Part shown: positions 9,989 through 17,582 of the stretch, piece by piece
Numbering within the stretch: the stretch's first letter is position 1
Layout: every line of letters starts with the position of its first letter
Assembly (NCBI GenBank): GCA_944387445.1
Contig: CALXEX010000019.1
Span: forward strand, 1 to 33,444
Direction: 5' to 3'
DNA: 33,444 nt
From: an uncultured Clostridia bacterium
GTDB lineage: Bacteria; Bacillota; Clostridia; TANB77; CAG-508
Translations under genes and position numbers: made by a program
Notes under the pieces: model-generated
Seen by the model: the letters and a program-made list of their open reading frames with translations, nothing else
Told to the model about the DNA's origin: nothing
Databases searched by the model: none

Positions 9989-10012
9989 ATTAAGCAGATA
10001 CATCTGCTTAAT
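9989..10012 (+). promoter_or_regulatory. Perfect inverted repeat at the transcription start of the Cys-rich gene
   Basis: ATTAAGCAGAT-AC-ATCTGCTTAAT has two perfect 11-bp arms two bases apart. It starts 3 bp after the -10 and ends just before the ribosome binding site (AAAGGGTGA, 10016-10024). The 2-nt gap is too tight for a good RNA loop, so a dimeric repressor site is more likely than an RNA hairpin. Confidence 0.6.
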
Positions 10013-10031
10013 AAGAAAGGGTGATTTTAAA

Positions 10032-10544
10032 ATGGAGTATAATAAAAAACCATGTCAAATTTTAGATGTTGATGGAGTTATATCTGGTGGAAAACAATTT
10101 GATTTAGACATCACTTTACCAAAGGATAATCGCGATGTCATCTATGGTGTTGTAAAAGATTGCTTTAAAGAACCAGTAACAGATGCAGTCGTAAAATTAG
10201 TCGAAATTGTTTACGATTGTGGTAAAGAAGAACGTAGACCAATTGGGCATACGTTTACAGATTGTGAAGGAGAATTTGTTTTTGGCCCTTTATGTCCAGG
10301 AAAACAATATGCTATTCAAATCTGGGTAAATGATACTAAAAAAATCAAAATTTGTGCAAAATGTCATCATGAAGGAAAATGTTTAAAAGGTGATAAACAT
10401 GAAAAATGTGATTGCTTTATAGAATCTGATAAATGTAAAGATAAAAAAGACGATAAATGTGATAAAAAATGTGATGAAAAGCATGATGATAAAAAGCCAG
10501 ATTACGATGACAGACCATGTTGTTGTGACAAATCAAATTACTAA
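10032..10544 (+). CDS. Carboxypeptidase-regulatory-like domain protein with Cys/Asp/Lys-rich tail (170 aa)
   Basis: Residues about 30-105 resemble the small beta-sandwich of carboxypeptidase-regulatory-like/CNA-B-type domains: VIYGVVKDCFKEPVTDAVVKL, then a GEFVFGPLCPGKQYAIQI stretch. From about residue 108 the protein turns into a Cys/His/Asp/Lys-rich tail containing CAKCHHEGKC, KCDC, several DKC units and a terminal CCC. There are 16 Cys in 170 aa, 11 of them in the last 65 residues. No signal peptide or membrane segment is seen. Such composition fits a metal-binding or disulphide-crosslinked surface protein, for instance of a spore layer, but this is inference. The gene has its own promoter with an operator-like palindrome and its own terminator. 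Confidence 0.7.
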   Translation: MEYNKKPCQILDVDGVISGGKQFDLDITLPKDNRDVIYGVVKDCFKEPVTDAVVKLVEIVYDCGKEERRPIGHTFTDCEGEFVFGPLCPGKQYAIQIWVNDTKKIKICAKCHHEGKCLKGDKHEKCDCFIESDKCKDKKDDKCDKKCDEKHDDKKPDYDDRPCCCDKSNY

Positions 10545-10561
10545 TGTTTAAATCTGTCATT

Positions 10562-10607
10562 AAAATCAAAAAATCCAACTTTAATGAAAGTTGGATTTTT
10601 TGATTTT
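10562..10607. terminator. Bidirectional terminator, perfect 21-bp stem
   Basis: Arms 10562-10582 and 10587-10607 are perfectly complementary around an AATG loop. Core TCCAACTTT/AAAGTTGGA is flanked by A-runs and T-runs, so it works for the Cys-rich gene on plus and for the converging small-protein/TauE operon on minus. Confidence 0.9.
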
Positions 10608-10661
10608 CTAATTAAGCTTTAGCATATTCTTTTATATTTTTATACACATATTTTTATTCTC

Positions 10662-10802
10662 TTATGCAATGCCCATCTTTTTTATCATCTGTCTTCCTTT
10701 TTTCATCATTTTTCTTTTTGTACTTTTTCCCATTTCTGTATACATCATTGCTGCACCTGTTACTAATAATCCTCCTATAACAACACCTTTTACAAATTTC
10801 AT
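10662..10802 (-). CDS. Tiny membrane protein, YtxH-like in layout (46 aa)
   Basis: An easily missed small gene. It encodes 46 residues: a hydrophobic Gly-rich segment (about residues 4-20, VKGVVIGGLLVTGAAMM) followed by a Met/Lys-rich basic tail ending in KKMGIA. A single N-terminal hydrophobic helix and a basic cytoplasmic tail is the YtxH-like layout, but that is only a resemblance. ATG at 10802 is preceded by AGAGAGG (10818-10812) with 9-bp spacing; in-frame ATGs at 10808 and 10811 are too close to it. The gene lies 22 bp after the second TauE-like gene on the same strand and is followed by the shared terminator, so it is probably the last gene of that operon. Confidence 0.7.
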   Translation of the reverse strand: MKFVKGVVIGGLLVTGAAMMYTEMGKSTKRKMMKKGRQMIKKMGIA

Positions 10803-10824
10803 ATTCATCATCCTCTCTAAAATC

Positions 10825-11226
10825 TTATTTTTTATTCTCGCTTTTCTTATTATCTCGTGTTTTTTGTTTTTTATACCATTTTATAATGGTATATATTTCA
10901 TGAATGGCAATAATTGCTAAAAATATGCCAAAACATTTTCGCAATATATTTACATCAATATTAATCGATATATTGGCACCAATAATCGCACCTAATATAC
11001 CAAATATAGAAATCAATACAGCACTTTGCAAAGCAATATTTTTGTTTTTTATATTGATAATGATTGCTATAATGGATGTGGGAATAAAAAAGATTAAATT
11101 TGTTGCTTGTGCAGTATGTTGTTCGATTCCCAACATATATACAAGGAGAAAAATTAATATGGTTCCTCCTCCCATTCCTGTTCCACTAATAATTCCTGAT
11201 AATATACCTATTAAAATCTGTATCAT
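10825..11226 (-). CDS. Half-size TauE/SafE-family membrane transporter subunit (133 aa)
   Basis: Four hydrophobic segments and the family's Gly-rich start (ILSGIISGTGMGGGTILIFLL) mark this as one repeat of the TauE/SafE (DUF81) family, whose members move sulfite, sulfonates or other small anions. Normal members are about 240-280 aa with two such repeats; this is one repeat followed by a basic, Lys-rich C-terminus (KKQKTRDNKKSENKK). It starts 9 bp after the stop of the sister gene 11236-11592, with AGAGGA in the gap, so the two are translated together and probably form one transporter. Substrate unknown. Confidence 0.8.
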   Translation of the reverse strand: MIQILIGILSGIISGTGMGGGTILIFLLVYMLGIEQHTAQATNLIFFIPTSIIAIIINIKNKNIALQSAVLISIFGILGAIIGANISINIDVNILRKCFGIFLAIIAIHEIYTIIKWYKKQKTRDNKKSENKK

Positions 11227-11235
11227 ATTTTCCTC

Positions 11236-11592
11236 TTACTGAAAAATCATTTTATAGGATGCATATATTAAAAACATCGTAAATGCAATTTTTAAATATT
11301 GAACTGGTATCTTTTTTAGCACTTTTGCACCTATATATCCTCCTATCATGCCACCAATCGCACAAAGTATAGAAATGTTCCAATCAATATAGTTGCTTTT
11401 ATAATAGAAAAATCCACTAGTAATGACCATTGGTAATATACAAAATATCGAGGTTCCTCTTGCCTTTTTATCTTCCATATTTAACAAATATATCAATGCT
11501 GGAACCACAATCATTCCTCCACCTGTTGAGAAAAGTCCACTAACAATTCCAGCTAATATTCCAATTATGATTTTTCTTGTTATATTTTTCAT
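11236..11592 (-). CDS. Half-size TauE/SafE-family membrane transporter subunit (118 aa)
   Basis: The first of two adjacent half-transporters. It has the repeat signature GILAGIVSGLFSTGGGMIVVP followed by three more hydrophobic segments (including ITSGFFYYKS and AIGGMIGGYIGAKVL). Sequence is related to but different from the downstream half, as expected for the N- and C-repeats of one ancestral two-repeat protein. No good ribosome binding site stands directly before ATG 11592; GAGGA is about 20 bases away at the end of the preceding gene, which ends 12 bp upstream, so translational coupling is likely. Substrate unknown. Confidence 0.8.
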   Translation of the reverse strand: MKNITRKIIIGILAGIVSGLFSTGGGMIVVPALIYLLNMEDKKARGTSIFCILPMVITSGFFYYKSNYIDWNISILCAIGGMIGGYIGAKVLKKIPVQYLKIAFTMFLIYASYKMIFQ

Positions 11593-11604
11593 ATTTTCTA
11601 TTTT

Positions 11605-11853
11605 TTACAATTCCTCATTTTTTATGCATTTATGATTATATTCTTTTTCTAATCTTTGTAAGTTTTTTTCTGCTATTTGTGTGAGTCTTTTATCACATTT
11701 TAACATTTGTGCTATAATTGCTTTTCTTAATTCTTTATTCTCCACATTTTCTACTATATCGAAAAATTTTTGTAATTCAAATAGATATATTTCATCTTTA
11801 TTTTTCCATTTACTTTCTTTTGTATTATCTCCATCATTCCCTTCTCTTAGCAT
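11605..11853 (-). CDS. Small charged helical protein of unknown function (82 aa)
   Basis: Not recognised. It is predicted to be almost wholly alpha-helical and rich in Lys, Glu and Asn (for example ELRKAIIAQMLKCDKRLTQ), with no membrane segment or signal peptide. The start is well supported: AGGAGG-ATAAA-ATG. It is the first gene of the operon that goes on with the two half TauE/SafE genes, so it may be a soluble partner, but nothing in the sequence proves this. Confidence 0.65.
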   Translation of the reverse strand: MLREGNDGDNTKESKWKNKDEIYLFELQKFFDIVENVENKELRKAIIAQMLKCDKRLTQIAEKNLQRLEKEYNHKCIKNEEL

Positions 11854-11911
11854 TTTATCCTCCTATGTCTATATTTTTATCTATGGTTTCCACATTTTGA
11901 TATCATATACT

Positions 11912-11956
11912 AAAAAAATTTAAAGATGACACTTTTTTTGTAAAATGTCATCTTTA
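11912..11956 (-). terminator. Terminator of rarA
   Basis: TAAAGATGACA (11921-11931) pairs with TGTCATCTTTA (11946-11956). Read on the minus strand the stem is followed by AATTTTTTT (11920-11912). It lies 23 bp after the rarA stop. Confidence 0.85.
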
Positions 11957-11979
11957 CTATATAACTTATTTATTCTTTC

Positions 11980-13224
11980 TTACAAATCAATATTTTCATC
12001 TTTAATAAAATATTTTGTTCCTACCATCTTATCTGGCAAATATTGTTGTTCTACATAATGTCCAGGGAAATCATGTGGATATAAATAGCCATTACTATAT
12101 CCTAGATTTTTCATATCTTCGATTGGAGCATTTCTTAAATGCATTGGTACCTCTCCTGTTTCTTTGTTTTTTACATCTTCTAACGCTTTATTAATTGCCA
12201 AATAACTTGCATTTGATTTTTTAGATAATGCAACATATACAGCTGCTTCTGATAAAATAATTCTCGCTTCTGGCATTCCCACCATATGAACAGCTTGCAT
12301 GGCAGAATTGGCAACAACTAAAGCTTGCGGATTTGCCAATCCTACATCTTCTGAAGCACAAATCACAATTCTCCTTGCCAAAAACATAGGATCTTCTCCT
12401 CCGTTTAACGCTCTGGCTAAATAGAACACAACTGCATCTGGATCAGAACCTCTCATAGATTTAATAAAAGCACTAATATTATCATAATGAGATTCCCCAT
12501 TTTTATCAAATATAGCTTTTCTATCTTGTACACTATTTTGAATAATTTCATCTGTAATATGAATATATCCATCTGCATCCATATTGGTTGTTAATACAGC
12601 AACTTCTAATCCATTTAAAGCTGTTCTTACATCCCCATTAGCAATCATTGCTAATTTTCTTAATGTTTCATCTTCTATTTTGATATTATATTCTCCTAAA
12701 CCATCTTTTCTTGTAAGCGAATTTTTTAAAATTGTAAAAATATTTTCTGTTGTTAATGGTTCTAACTTAATAACCATGGACCTAGAAATCAAAGCCTTAT
12801 TTACCTCAAAATATGGATTTTCTGTCGTTGCTCCAATTAAAATGACAGTTCCATTTTCGACATAAGGAAGTAATGCATCTTGTTGCAATTTATTAAACCT
12901 ATGAATCTCATCTATAAACAAGATACTTTTTCCAGCTGGATTAATCATGAAATTTTTTGTTTCTTCTACCACTCTTTTAATGTCTGCTACTCCAGCAGTA
13001 ACCGCGTTAATTTTATAAAATTTATATTTTGTCGTTTCGCTAATCACTCTTGCTAATGATGTTTTTCCACACCCAGGTGGTCCAAATAAAATAATACTAG
13101 ATAATCTATCTGCTTTTATGGTTCTATATAATATCTTATCTTTTCCTAAAACATGTTCTTGTCCCACATATTCTTCTAATGTTCTTGGTCTCATTCGAAA
13201 AGCTAATGGTTCATTGTTATTCAT
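11980..13224 (-). CDS. rarA: Replication-associated recombination protein A (RarA/MgsA), AAA+ ATPase
   Basis: AAA+ ATPase of the RarA/MgsA/WRNIP1 family, which acts at stalled replication forks and single-strand gaps. Visible are Walker A GPPGCGKTS (48-56), Walker B ILFIDEIHRF (101-110), the sensor-1 stretch LIGATTENPYFEVN and an Arg at SRSM (about 148). The C-terminal half has the family's helical tetramerisation region (ALNGGEDPMFLARRI, then YPHDFPGHYVEQQYLP). Its 414 aa are normal for RarA. It differs from RuvB in its C-terminal domain. It follows ruvA by 45 bp on the same strand, the place where ruvB usually sits. Confidence 0.93.
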   Translation of the reverse strand: MNNNEPLAFRMRPRTLEEYVGQEHVLGKDKILYRTIKADRLSSIILFGPPGCGKTSLARVISETTKYKFYKINAVTAGVADIKRVVEETKNFMINPAGKSILFIDEIHRFNKLQQDALLPYVENGTVILIGATTENPYFEVNKALISRSMVIKLEPLTTENIFTILKNSLTRKDGLGEYNIKIEDETLRKLAMIANGDVRTALNGLEVAVLTTNMDADGYIHITDEIIQNSVQDRKAIFDKNGESHYDNISAFIKSMRGSDPDAVVFYLARALNGGEDPMFLARRIVICASEDVGLANPQALVVANSAMQAVHMVGMPEARIILSEAAVYVALSKKSNASYLAINKALEDVKNKETGEVPMHLRNAPIEDMKNLGYSNGYLYPHDFPGHYVEQQYLPDKMVGTKYFIKDENIDL

Positions 13225-13269
13225 ATATCTCCATTCCTTCCTCGTGTAAATTCCTAATTTGCCGAAATT

Positions 13270-13908
13270 TTAGTTTGCTAAAATCGTTAATCCTTTCTTA
13301 ATTAATTCTTCTGTACTCAAATTGGTTTTATCTATTTTCATAAATGCTTTTTCAATTTCTTTTTTGTTATATCCTAACACTTGCAAAGCAGCAATTGCTT
13401 CTTGTACTTTATTATCATTTTCAATCATTTGTTTTACTTTCATACTTGTTTCAGAAATCTCTTTGCTATTTTTTGAAGCATTTTCCAATTCTTGAATTTG
13501 TTGTTCTTTTTTGATTTTATCTTTCAATTCTAAAATAATTCTTTTTGCTGATTTAGGTCCAATTCCTGGAATAGATGTTAGTACATTGATATCTTCTGAT
13601 ACAATGGCTAACACAAATTCTGAAGGTGTACAGACAGCAAGCATAGCTAATGCTGTCTTGGCTCCTACACCACTAACAGATAATAATAGTTCAAACATTC
13701 TTAATTCTTCATTTGAATTAAATCCAAAGATACTAATATCATCTTCTCTCACTCTATAATAGGTATATACTTTTACTTGATTTCCTATATTTCCTAGTTT
13801 CTCCATTCCAATACTTGACATGAATACTTTGTATCCTAATCCTCCTACATCAATTACAACATATTCTGTCATTTTCATTTCTAGTGTTCCTTTTATATAT
13901 GCTAACAT
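13270..13908 (-). CDS. ruvA: Holliday junction branch migration protein RuvA
   Basis: DNA-binding tetramer that grips Holliday junctions and loads the RuvB motor. The N-terminal OB-fold is seen as MLAYIKGTLEMKMTEYVVIDVGGLGYKVF. Two helix-hairpin-helix motifs follow, LLSVSGVGAKTALAML and LTSIPGIGPKSAKRIILEL. The C-terminal RuvB-contacting domain is VQEAIAALQVLGYNKKEIEKAF. The length of 212 aa is normal. AAGGAAGG stands before the ATG. RuvB is not next to it; the gene downstream is rarA. Confidence 0.95.
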   Translation of the reverse strand: MLAYIKGTLEMKMTEYVVIDVGGLGYKVFMSSIGMEKLGNIGNQVKVYTYYRVREDDISIFGFNSNEELRMFELLLSVSGVGAKTALAMLAVCTPSEFVLAIVSEDINVLTSIPGIGPKSAKRIILELKDKIKKEQQIQELENASKNSKEISETSMKVKQMIENDNKVQEAIAALQVLGYNKKEIEKAFMKIDKTNLSTEELIKKGLTILAN

Positions 13909-13989
13909 TTTTCTACCTTCCTTTATTCTATTTTTGCTTTTTGACTTATCTTATTAATTTCATTACTATTTGAATCATTATATTAATTT

Positions 13990-14544
13990 CTATGTATCAT
14001 AAAAATAAGTAGCTTCTAAGTCTGCTTCATGTGTTAATAATGCTATTGGATATTTTGTATAAGAAGCACCTATCGCATTATATAATTCTTTTGGCTCTGT
14101 ATATCCCATATGCCAACGAATGGCATATTTTTCTTCTGGCGTTAATTTCATATATTCTGTAATCATCATAACAGATTTTTCTCCATGTCCATATGGAATG
14201 GTATCTTCAACAGTATAATATGGTACTTTTTCCCATACTCCTAATGCATTTTTGGCATTTCGATAATCAATTTTGTAAAAATTAGTTTTACAAATGTCAT
14301 GTAATAATCCAATGATAATAATAGATTCTTCTGGTACTGTTACACCCTTTATATTGTGTTCTACTTTATGTTTTAATATTTCATATACTTTTAAACTATG
14401 CTCTACTAATCCTCCTTCATGGTTTCCATGAAATCTCGTACTAGCAGGCGCTTTGAAAAAGTCTGATTTTTCTAAAAAATTAATTATATCTTCTATTCCA
14501 TCTCGATTTACTTTTCTTAATAAATTCAAAAATTCTTCCTTCAT
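13990..14544 (-). CDS. HD-domain metal-dependent phosphohydrolase (184 aa)
   Basis: Single-domain HD hydrolase. Candidate metal and catalytic residues are His49 (GLVEHSLKVY), His82-Asp83 (GLLHDICK), His120 (PYGHGEKS), His145 and the C-terminal HEADLEA. The FKAPAS...GNHEGGLVEHS stretch resembles the HD part of YhaM-type 3'-5' exoribonucleases, but the OB-fold part is missing, so the substrate is unknown. A longer frame starts at GTG 14577, but that GTG touches the -10 box. ATG 14544, six bases after AAGGAG, is chosen. ruvA follows 81 bp downstream on the same strand. Confidence 0.8.
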   Translation of the reverse strand: MKEEFLNLLRKVNRDGIEDIINFLEKSDFFKAPASTRFHGNHEGGLVEHSLKVYEILKHKVEHNIKGVTVPEESIIIIGLLHDICKTNFYKIDYRNAKNALGVWEKVPYYTVEDTIPYGHGEKSVMMITEYMKLTPEEKYAIRWHMGYTEPKELYNAIGASYTKYPIALLTHEADLEATYFYDT

Positions 14545-14577
14545 TTTTTGCTCCTTTTCTATTTTTTGTTCTTTCAC

Positions 14578-14606
14578 ATTATATAAATTCTGACTAAAAA
14601 AGTCAA
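14578..14606 (-). promoter_or_regulatory. Promoter of the HD-domain gene, with inverted repeat
   Basis: TTGACT (14606-14601), 17 bp, TATAAT (14583-14578) on the minus strand. TGACT-AAAAA-AGTCA (14591-14605) is an inverted repeat covering most of the -35 and the upstream half of the spacer, so it could be an operator. This promoter rules out the longer GTG start. Confidence 0.85.
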
Positions 14607-14686
14607 TATATTTTCGAACTTTTGTTTAGTTTTCTTTCTTAAGAATTTATATCTCAATATTCTTATTTATCTCATTCAAAATGATT

Positions 14687-14725
14687 AAAGAGAAACCCTC
14701 AATTTTACATATAAGGTCTCTCTTT
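14687..14725 (-). terminator. Possible terminator after the 946-aa gene
   Basis: AAAGAGA-A-ACC (14687-14697) faces GGT-C-TCTCTTT (14715-14725) with one mismatch and a 17-nt loop. It starts 7 bp after the stop codon, but the following minus-strand T-run is poor (AATCATTTTG), so the call is weak. Confidence 0.4.
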
Positions 14726-14731
14726 GTAATA

Positions 14732-17572
14732 TTATCTATCTACTTCTTGTCTTGATCGTTCTATTGCTTTTGAACATTCCCTTATTTGAGCAATTTCTTC
14801 GTCAGAATATACTTTTTCTGGTTCTCTATCACACACATATTCTAACACTCTTTTTACCCAACTGTTTTTTTCATTTCCTTTTTCATCATACCTAGCAGAA
14901 TGATGCGTAACTTTTGTAATAATTTCTGGTTGATCATTTGCTAATTTCCTTAATTTTTCTATATCAAATCTTTTTCCTTTAATGAATTCTGATTCTAATT
15001 TTTCATATTCTTCTATTGATAGACCAAATGTTGATGTGTCTTTTCCTGGTTCTACTTCCCCATACTTTTTTCCATACAATTTTTCTATAATTGCTTTTTG
15101 TGTGTTGTGTAATTTAACAATTAAATATCCTCCTACATATTTTCTACTATAATTTTTATCTAACAATGCTAAAAGTTTCCATCTCTGATATGGATCTGTT
15201 ACTGTATTTTTACCACCTTTTATTTTCTCTTCTTTCTCTTTTTTCTTTCTGGTTGTTGTGTTTTCTCCTTTTATATCTGATGCATATGCAGAAATATAGC
15301 GTTTCACTAAATCTTCTCTTTTCTGTACATTATCGCCATATGTTGTATATATTAATATCAATTTTTCTGTTTCATCCATATCTGGATTTTGTAATATTTC
15401 TTCTATACTTACTTTTTCTTTATCAGATTCAAAGTATGCTCTTGCATCACTTGTCCTCAAATCTCCTTGAAGGGTTAATTTTTTTACTAATTCATCTCCT
15501 CCATATTGTAGTATAGTTTCTAATGTTAATAAATTATCTCTATACAATTCCATTATATCTTCTTGTGTAATATCAGCCATGCATTCTAATATTTTTTTAT
15601 CTAATTCTACTTTCTCTTCTTTGTTTAAATTTTCCCTTCTTAATGTCTGATATAATAATCCATATCTTTTGTATTTCATTGTTGCATCTAAATTCGTGTT
15701 TTGACGTTTTTTTTCTTTTTTAGCATCTTGATACAAATTGGCTAATTCTTCTTCTTTTAGTTCTAAATTTATTTTTTGCTCTTCTGGTAATTTTTCATCT
15801 ATTCTTTTGATGATATCTAAGTTTATTCTACTTTGTAAATACAAATCTAAAATATCTCTTGGTGTAAAAGTTCCTTTTTGATAATATTCATAAATCTGTT
15901 GTTCTTCTAATGGTATTGGATATCTCATAATGGCCTCTTTTATATCTCTTTCATGAAGTCTTCCTTGATTAAATACCTCCATTACTAATTCTTTTTCTCC
16001 ATAACTTTCAAGAACATCCATATTAATAACATGATCTCCATATAGATTCATTAACATTTCATTACTTAAATCATCTTCTAATAAATTGACGATATCATCT
16101 TTATTTTCTAATCCCAATGCATTGTGTAACTTTATTAAATTTTCATACTTTTTTCTCTTTTCTTGAAATTCCTGATCTTGTTCATCTGTTTGATTTTCTG
16201 TATCATAAATTTCTTTATATAAATTAGCAATTTCTTGAATATCATAAAGTTCTTTTATTCTTCCTTGTATTGTTTCGGCTTTTCCTGCATCTATATAATT
16301 TCCAGCTATTTGTAATCTTTCTTCTGGTGTTAGTAAATTCCAAGTTTCTTCATTATTTAAATCGATTTCTTCACCTATTTTAAACCTTTGTTGTTTTATT
16401 TTCTCTTTTATGCTATGAATGTCCATTTCTTTTTGTTTTGCATAACTTTCAACCTTTTTCAGACTAAATGCTCCACATTGATATAATCCTACTAAAGTGT
16501 CTTCTGATACAGGATGCTCCATAGCAATTGTATATATTTTTGCATTACTTAATTTTTTTCTTTGTGCTAAATATAATAGATTTTCTTCATTTTGTGCTAA
16601 TGTTTTTAATTTATCTTTTGAACAATATTCCTCATATCCGTTCATTTCTTTTAATAAAATTTCTCCTGATTCTATTTGTTCTTCTGTATAATATTCCTGG
16701 TTTTCTACATTATACTTAGAAAGAAATTTTCCTATCTCTCTTTTCCCATAAGCATGTTTCTCATCTAATTTTATTTTTGCTTTGTCATCTATCGTTTTAG
16801 CAAGATCTGGTAATGCACTTAAAAATTGTACCTCATCTTCTGCTAAGCTTTCTCTTTTTTCTAATTTTTGATTTATTCTATTGGCATGGTATAACAAATA
16901 TTTATCAACATTTATATCAGCCTTAAACTCCTCTAGCAAATACATTAGTATCTGATTTAATATGCCATTATCGACCAAATCACTCTTCTTTATCAGTAAT
17001 TCATTTTCCCATATTTTGCCAGTAACTCCTTGTTTTTTCAAACATTCCTCAATCATAGCTTTACTTATCATTTTTCCATAAATTTTATCATCGAATGCTT
17101 CTGCTAAAACTCCTTCTAATTCTGTATTTTTTATATTCGGAACAATTGCTTTGATTTTATCAAACTTTTCATTTTCATTAGCTATTTCTTGTCCATATAT
17201 AGTTATTCTAGAATCAAGTAACGCAATGCCCTTTTTTCCTGCTAGTTCACTATCCATAAATACCTTTATAGATTCTTCTGGTTTTATATATCTTTTTGCA
17301 AATGCAATTGCCTTTTCTATATCATTTCTATTATCTTCCTCTAGTTTTTTAGATATTCCGATATATCGTTTTCCTATATCTTCTAAACTACGAATAACTA
17401 ATACCAATAGCTTTTTAAAATCAATATATTCTGCATTTTCTAAAAGATATTCTTCAAGTGTTCGTGCTTCCTTAAAATTAGCTGGTTCATTATATACATA
17501 TCCTACTGCTTCTTTACTTATCGTCACATTTACATTTTTCAATAAATTTTCTATTTGTTTTCTGGTTGCCAT
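14732..17572 (-). CDS. Large helical repeat protein of unknown function (946 aa)
   Basis: Not recognised. A soluble, strongly charged, nearly all-helical protein with no signal peptide or membrane segment. It holds an internal duplication: residues 502-548 and 668-714 align without gaps, sharing the pattern LY-D--------LE-YG--ELV-------G-L---D. Looser copies of LY--G-------L--Y appear near 359-383 and 559-594, so the middle is probably a helical solenoid. A Lys/Glu-rich linker (about 766-790) leads to a distinct C-terminal region (about 795-946) that begins RWKLLALLDKNYSRKYVGGY. GAGGTG overlaps the stop region of the upstream ALDH-like gene, which ends 10 bp before the ATG, so the two are translated together. 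Its function may be scaffolding or nucleic-acid/protein binding, but nothing proves it. Confidence 0.75.
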   Translation of the reverse strand: MATRKQIENLLKNVNVTISKEAVGYVYNEPANFKEARTLEEYLLENAEYIDFKKLLVLVIRSLEDIGKRYIGISKKLEEDNRNDIEKAIAFAKRYIKPEESIKVFMDSELAGKKGIALLDSRITIYGQEIANENEKFDKIKAIVPNIKNTELEGVLAEAFDDKIYGKMISKAMIEECLKKQGVTGKIWENELLIKKSDLVDNGILNQILMYLLEEFKADINVDKYLLYHANRINQKLEKRESLAEDEVQFLSALPDLAKTIDDKAKIKLDEKHAYGKREIGKFLSKYNVENQEYYTEEQIESGEILLKEMNGYEEYCSKDKLKTLAQNEENLLYLAQRKKLSNAKIYTIAMEHPVSEDTLVGLYQCGAFSLKKVESYAKQKEMDIHSIKEKIKQQRFKIGEEIDLNNEETWNLLTPEERLQIAGNYIDAGKAETIQGRIKELYDIQEIANLYKEIYDTENQTDEQDQEFQEKRKKYENLIKLHNALGLENKDDIVNLLEDDLSNEMLMNLYGDHVINMDVLESYGEKELVMEVFNQGRLHERDIKEAIMRYPIPLEEQQIYEYYQKGTFTPRDILDLYLQSRINLDIIKRIDEKLPEEQKINLELKEEELANLYQDAKKEKKRQNTNLDATMKYKRYGLLYQTLRRENLNKEEKVELDKKILECMADITQEDIMELYRDNLLTLETILQYGGDELVKKLTLQGDLRTSDARAYFESDKEKVSIEEILQNPDMDETEKLILIYTTYGDNVQKREDLVKRYISAYASDIKGENTTTRKKKEKEEKIKGGKNTVTDPYQRWKLLALLDKNYSRKYVGGYLIVKLHNTQKAIIEKLYGKKYGEVEPGKDTSTFGLSIEEYEKLESEFIKGKRFDIEKLRKLANDQPEIITKVTHHSARYDEKGNEKNSWVKRVLEYVCDREPEKVYSDEEIAQIRECSKAIERSRQEVDR

Positions 17573-17582
17573 AATTTCACCT

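Noticed and set aside
9866-10003. N-terminal extension of the membrane-anchored unknown to 10003
   Set aside because: The extended -10 promoter lies within that stretch, and the ATG at 9865 has a strong GGAGGG.
11980-13224. RuvB
   Set aside because: The AAA+ core and position fit, but the C-terminal region and motifs such as GATTENPYFEVN and YPHDFPGHYVEQQY are those of RarA.
14545-14577. GTG start at 14577 for the HD-domain gene
   Set aside because: It lies directly at the TATAAT box, so it would not be inside the transcript; ATG 14544 has a proper AAGGAG.
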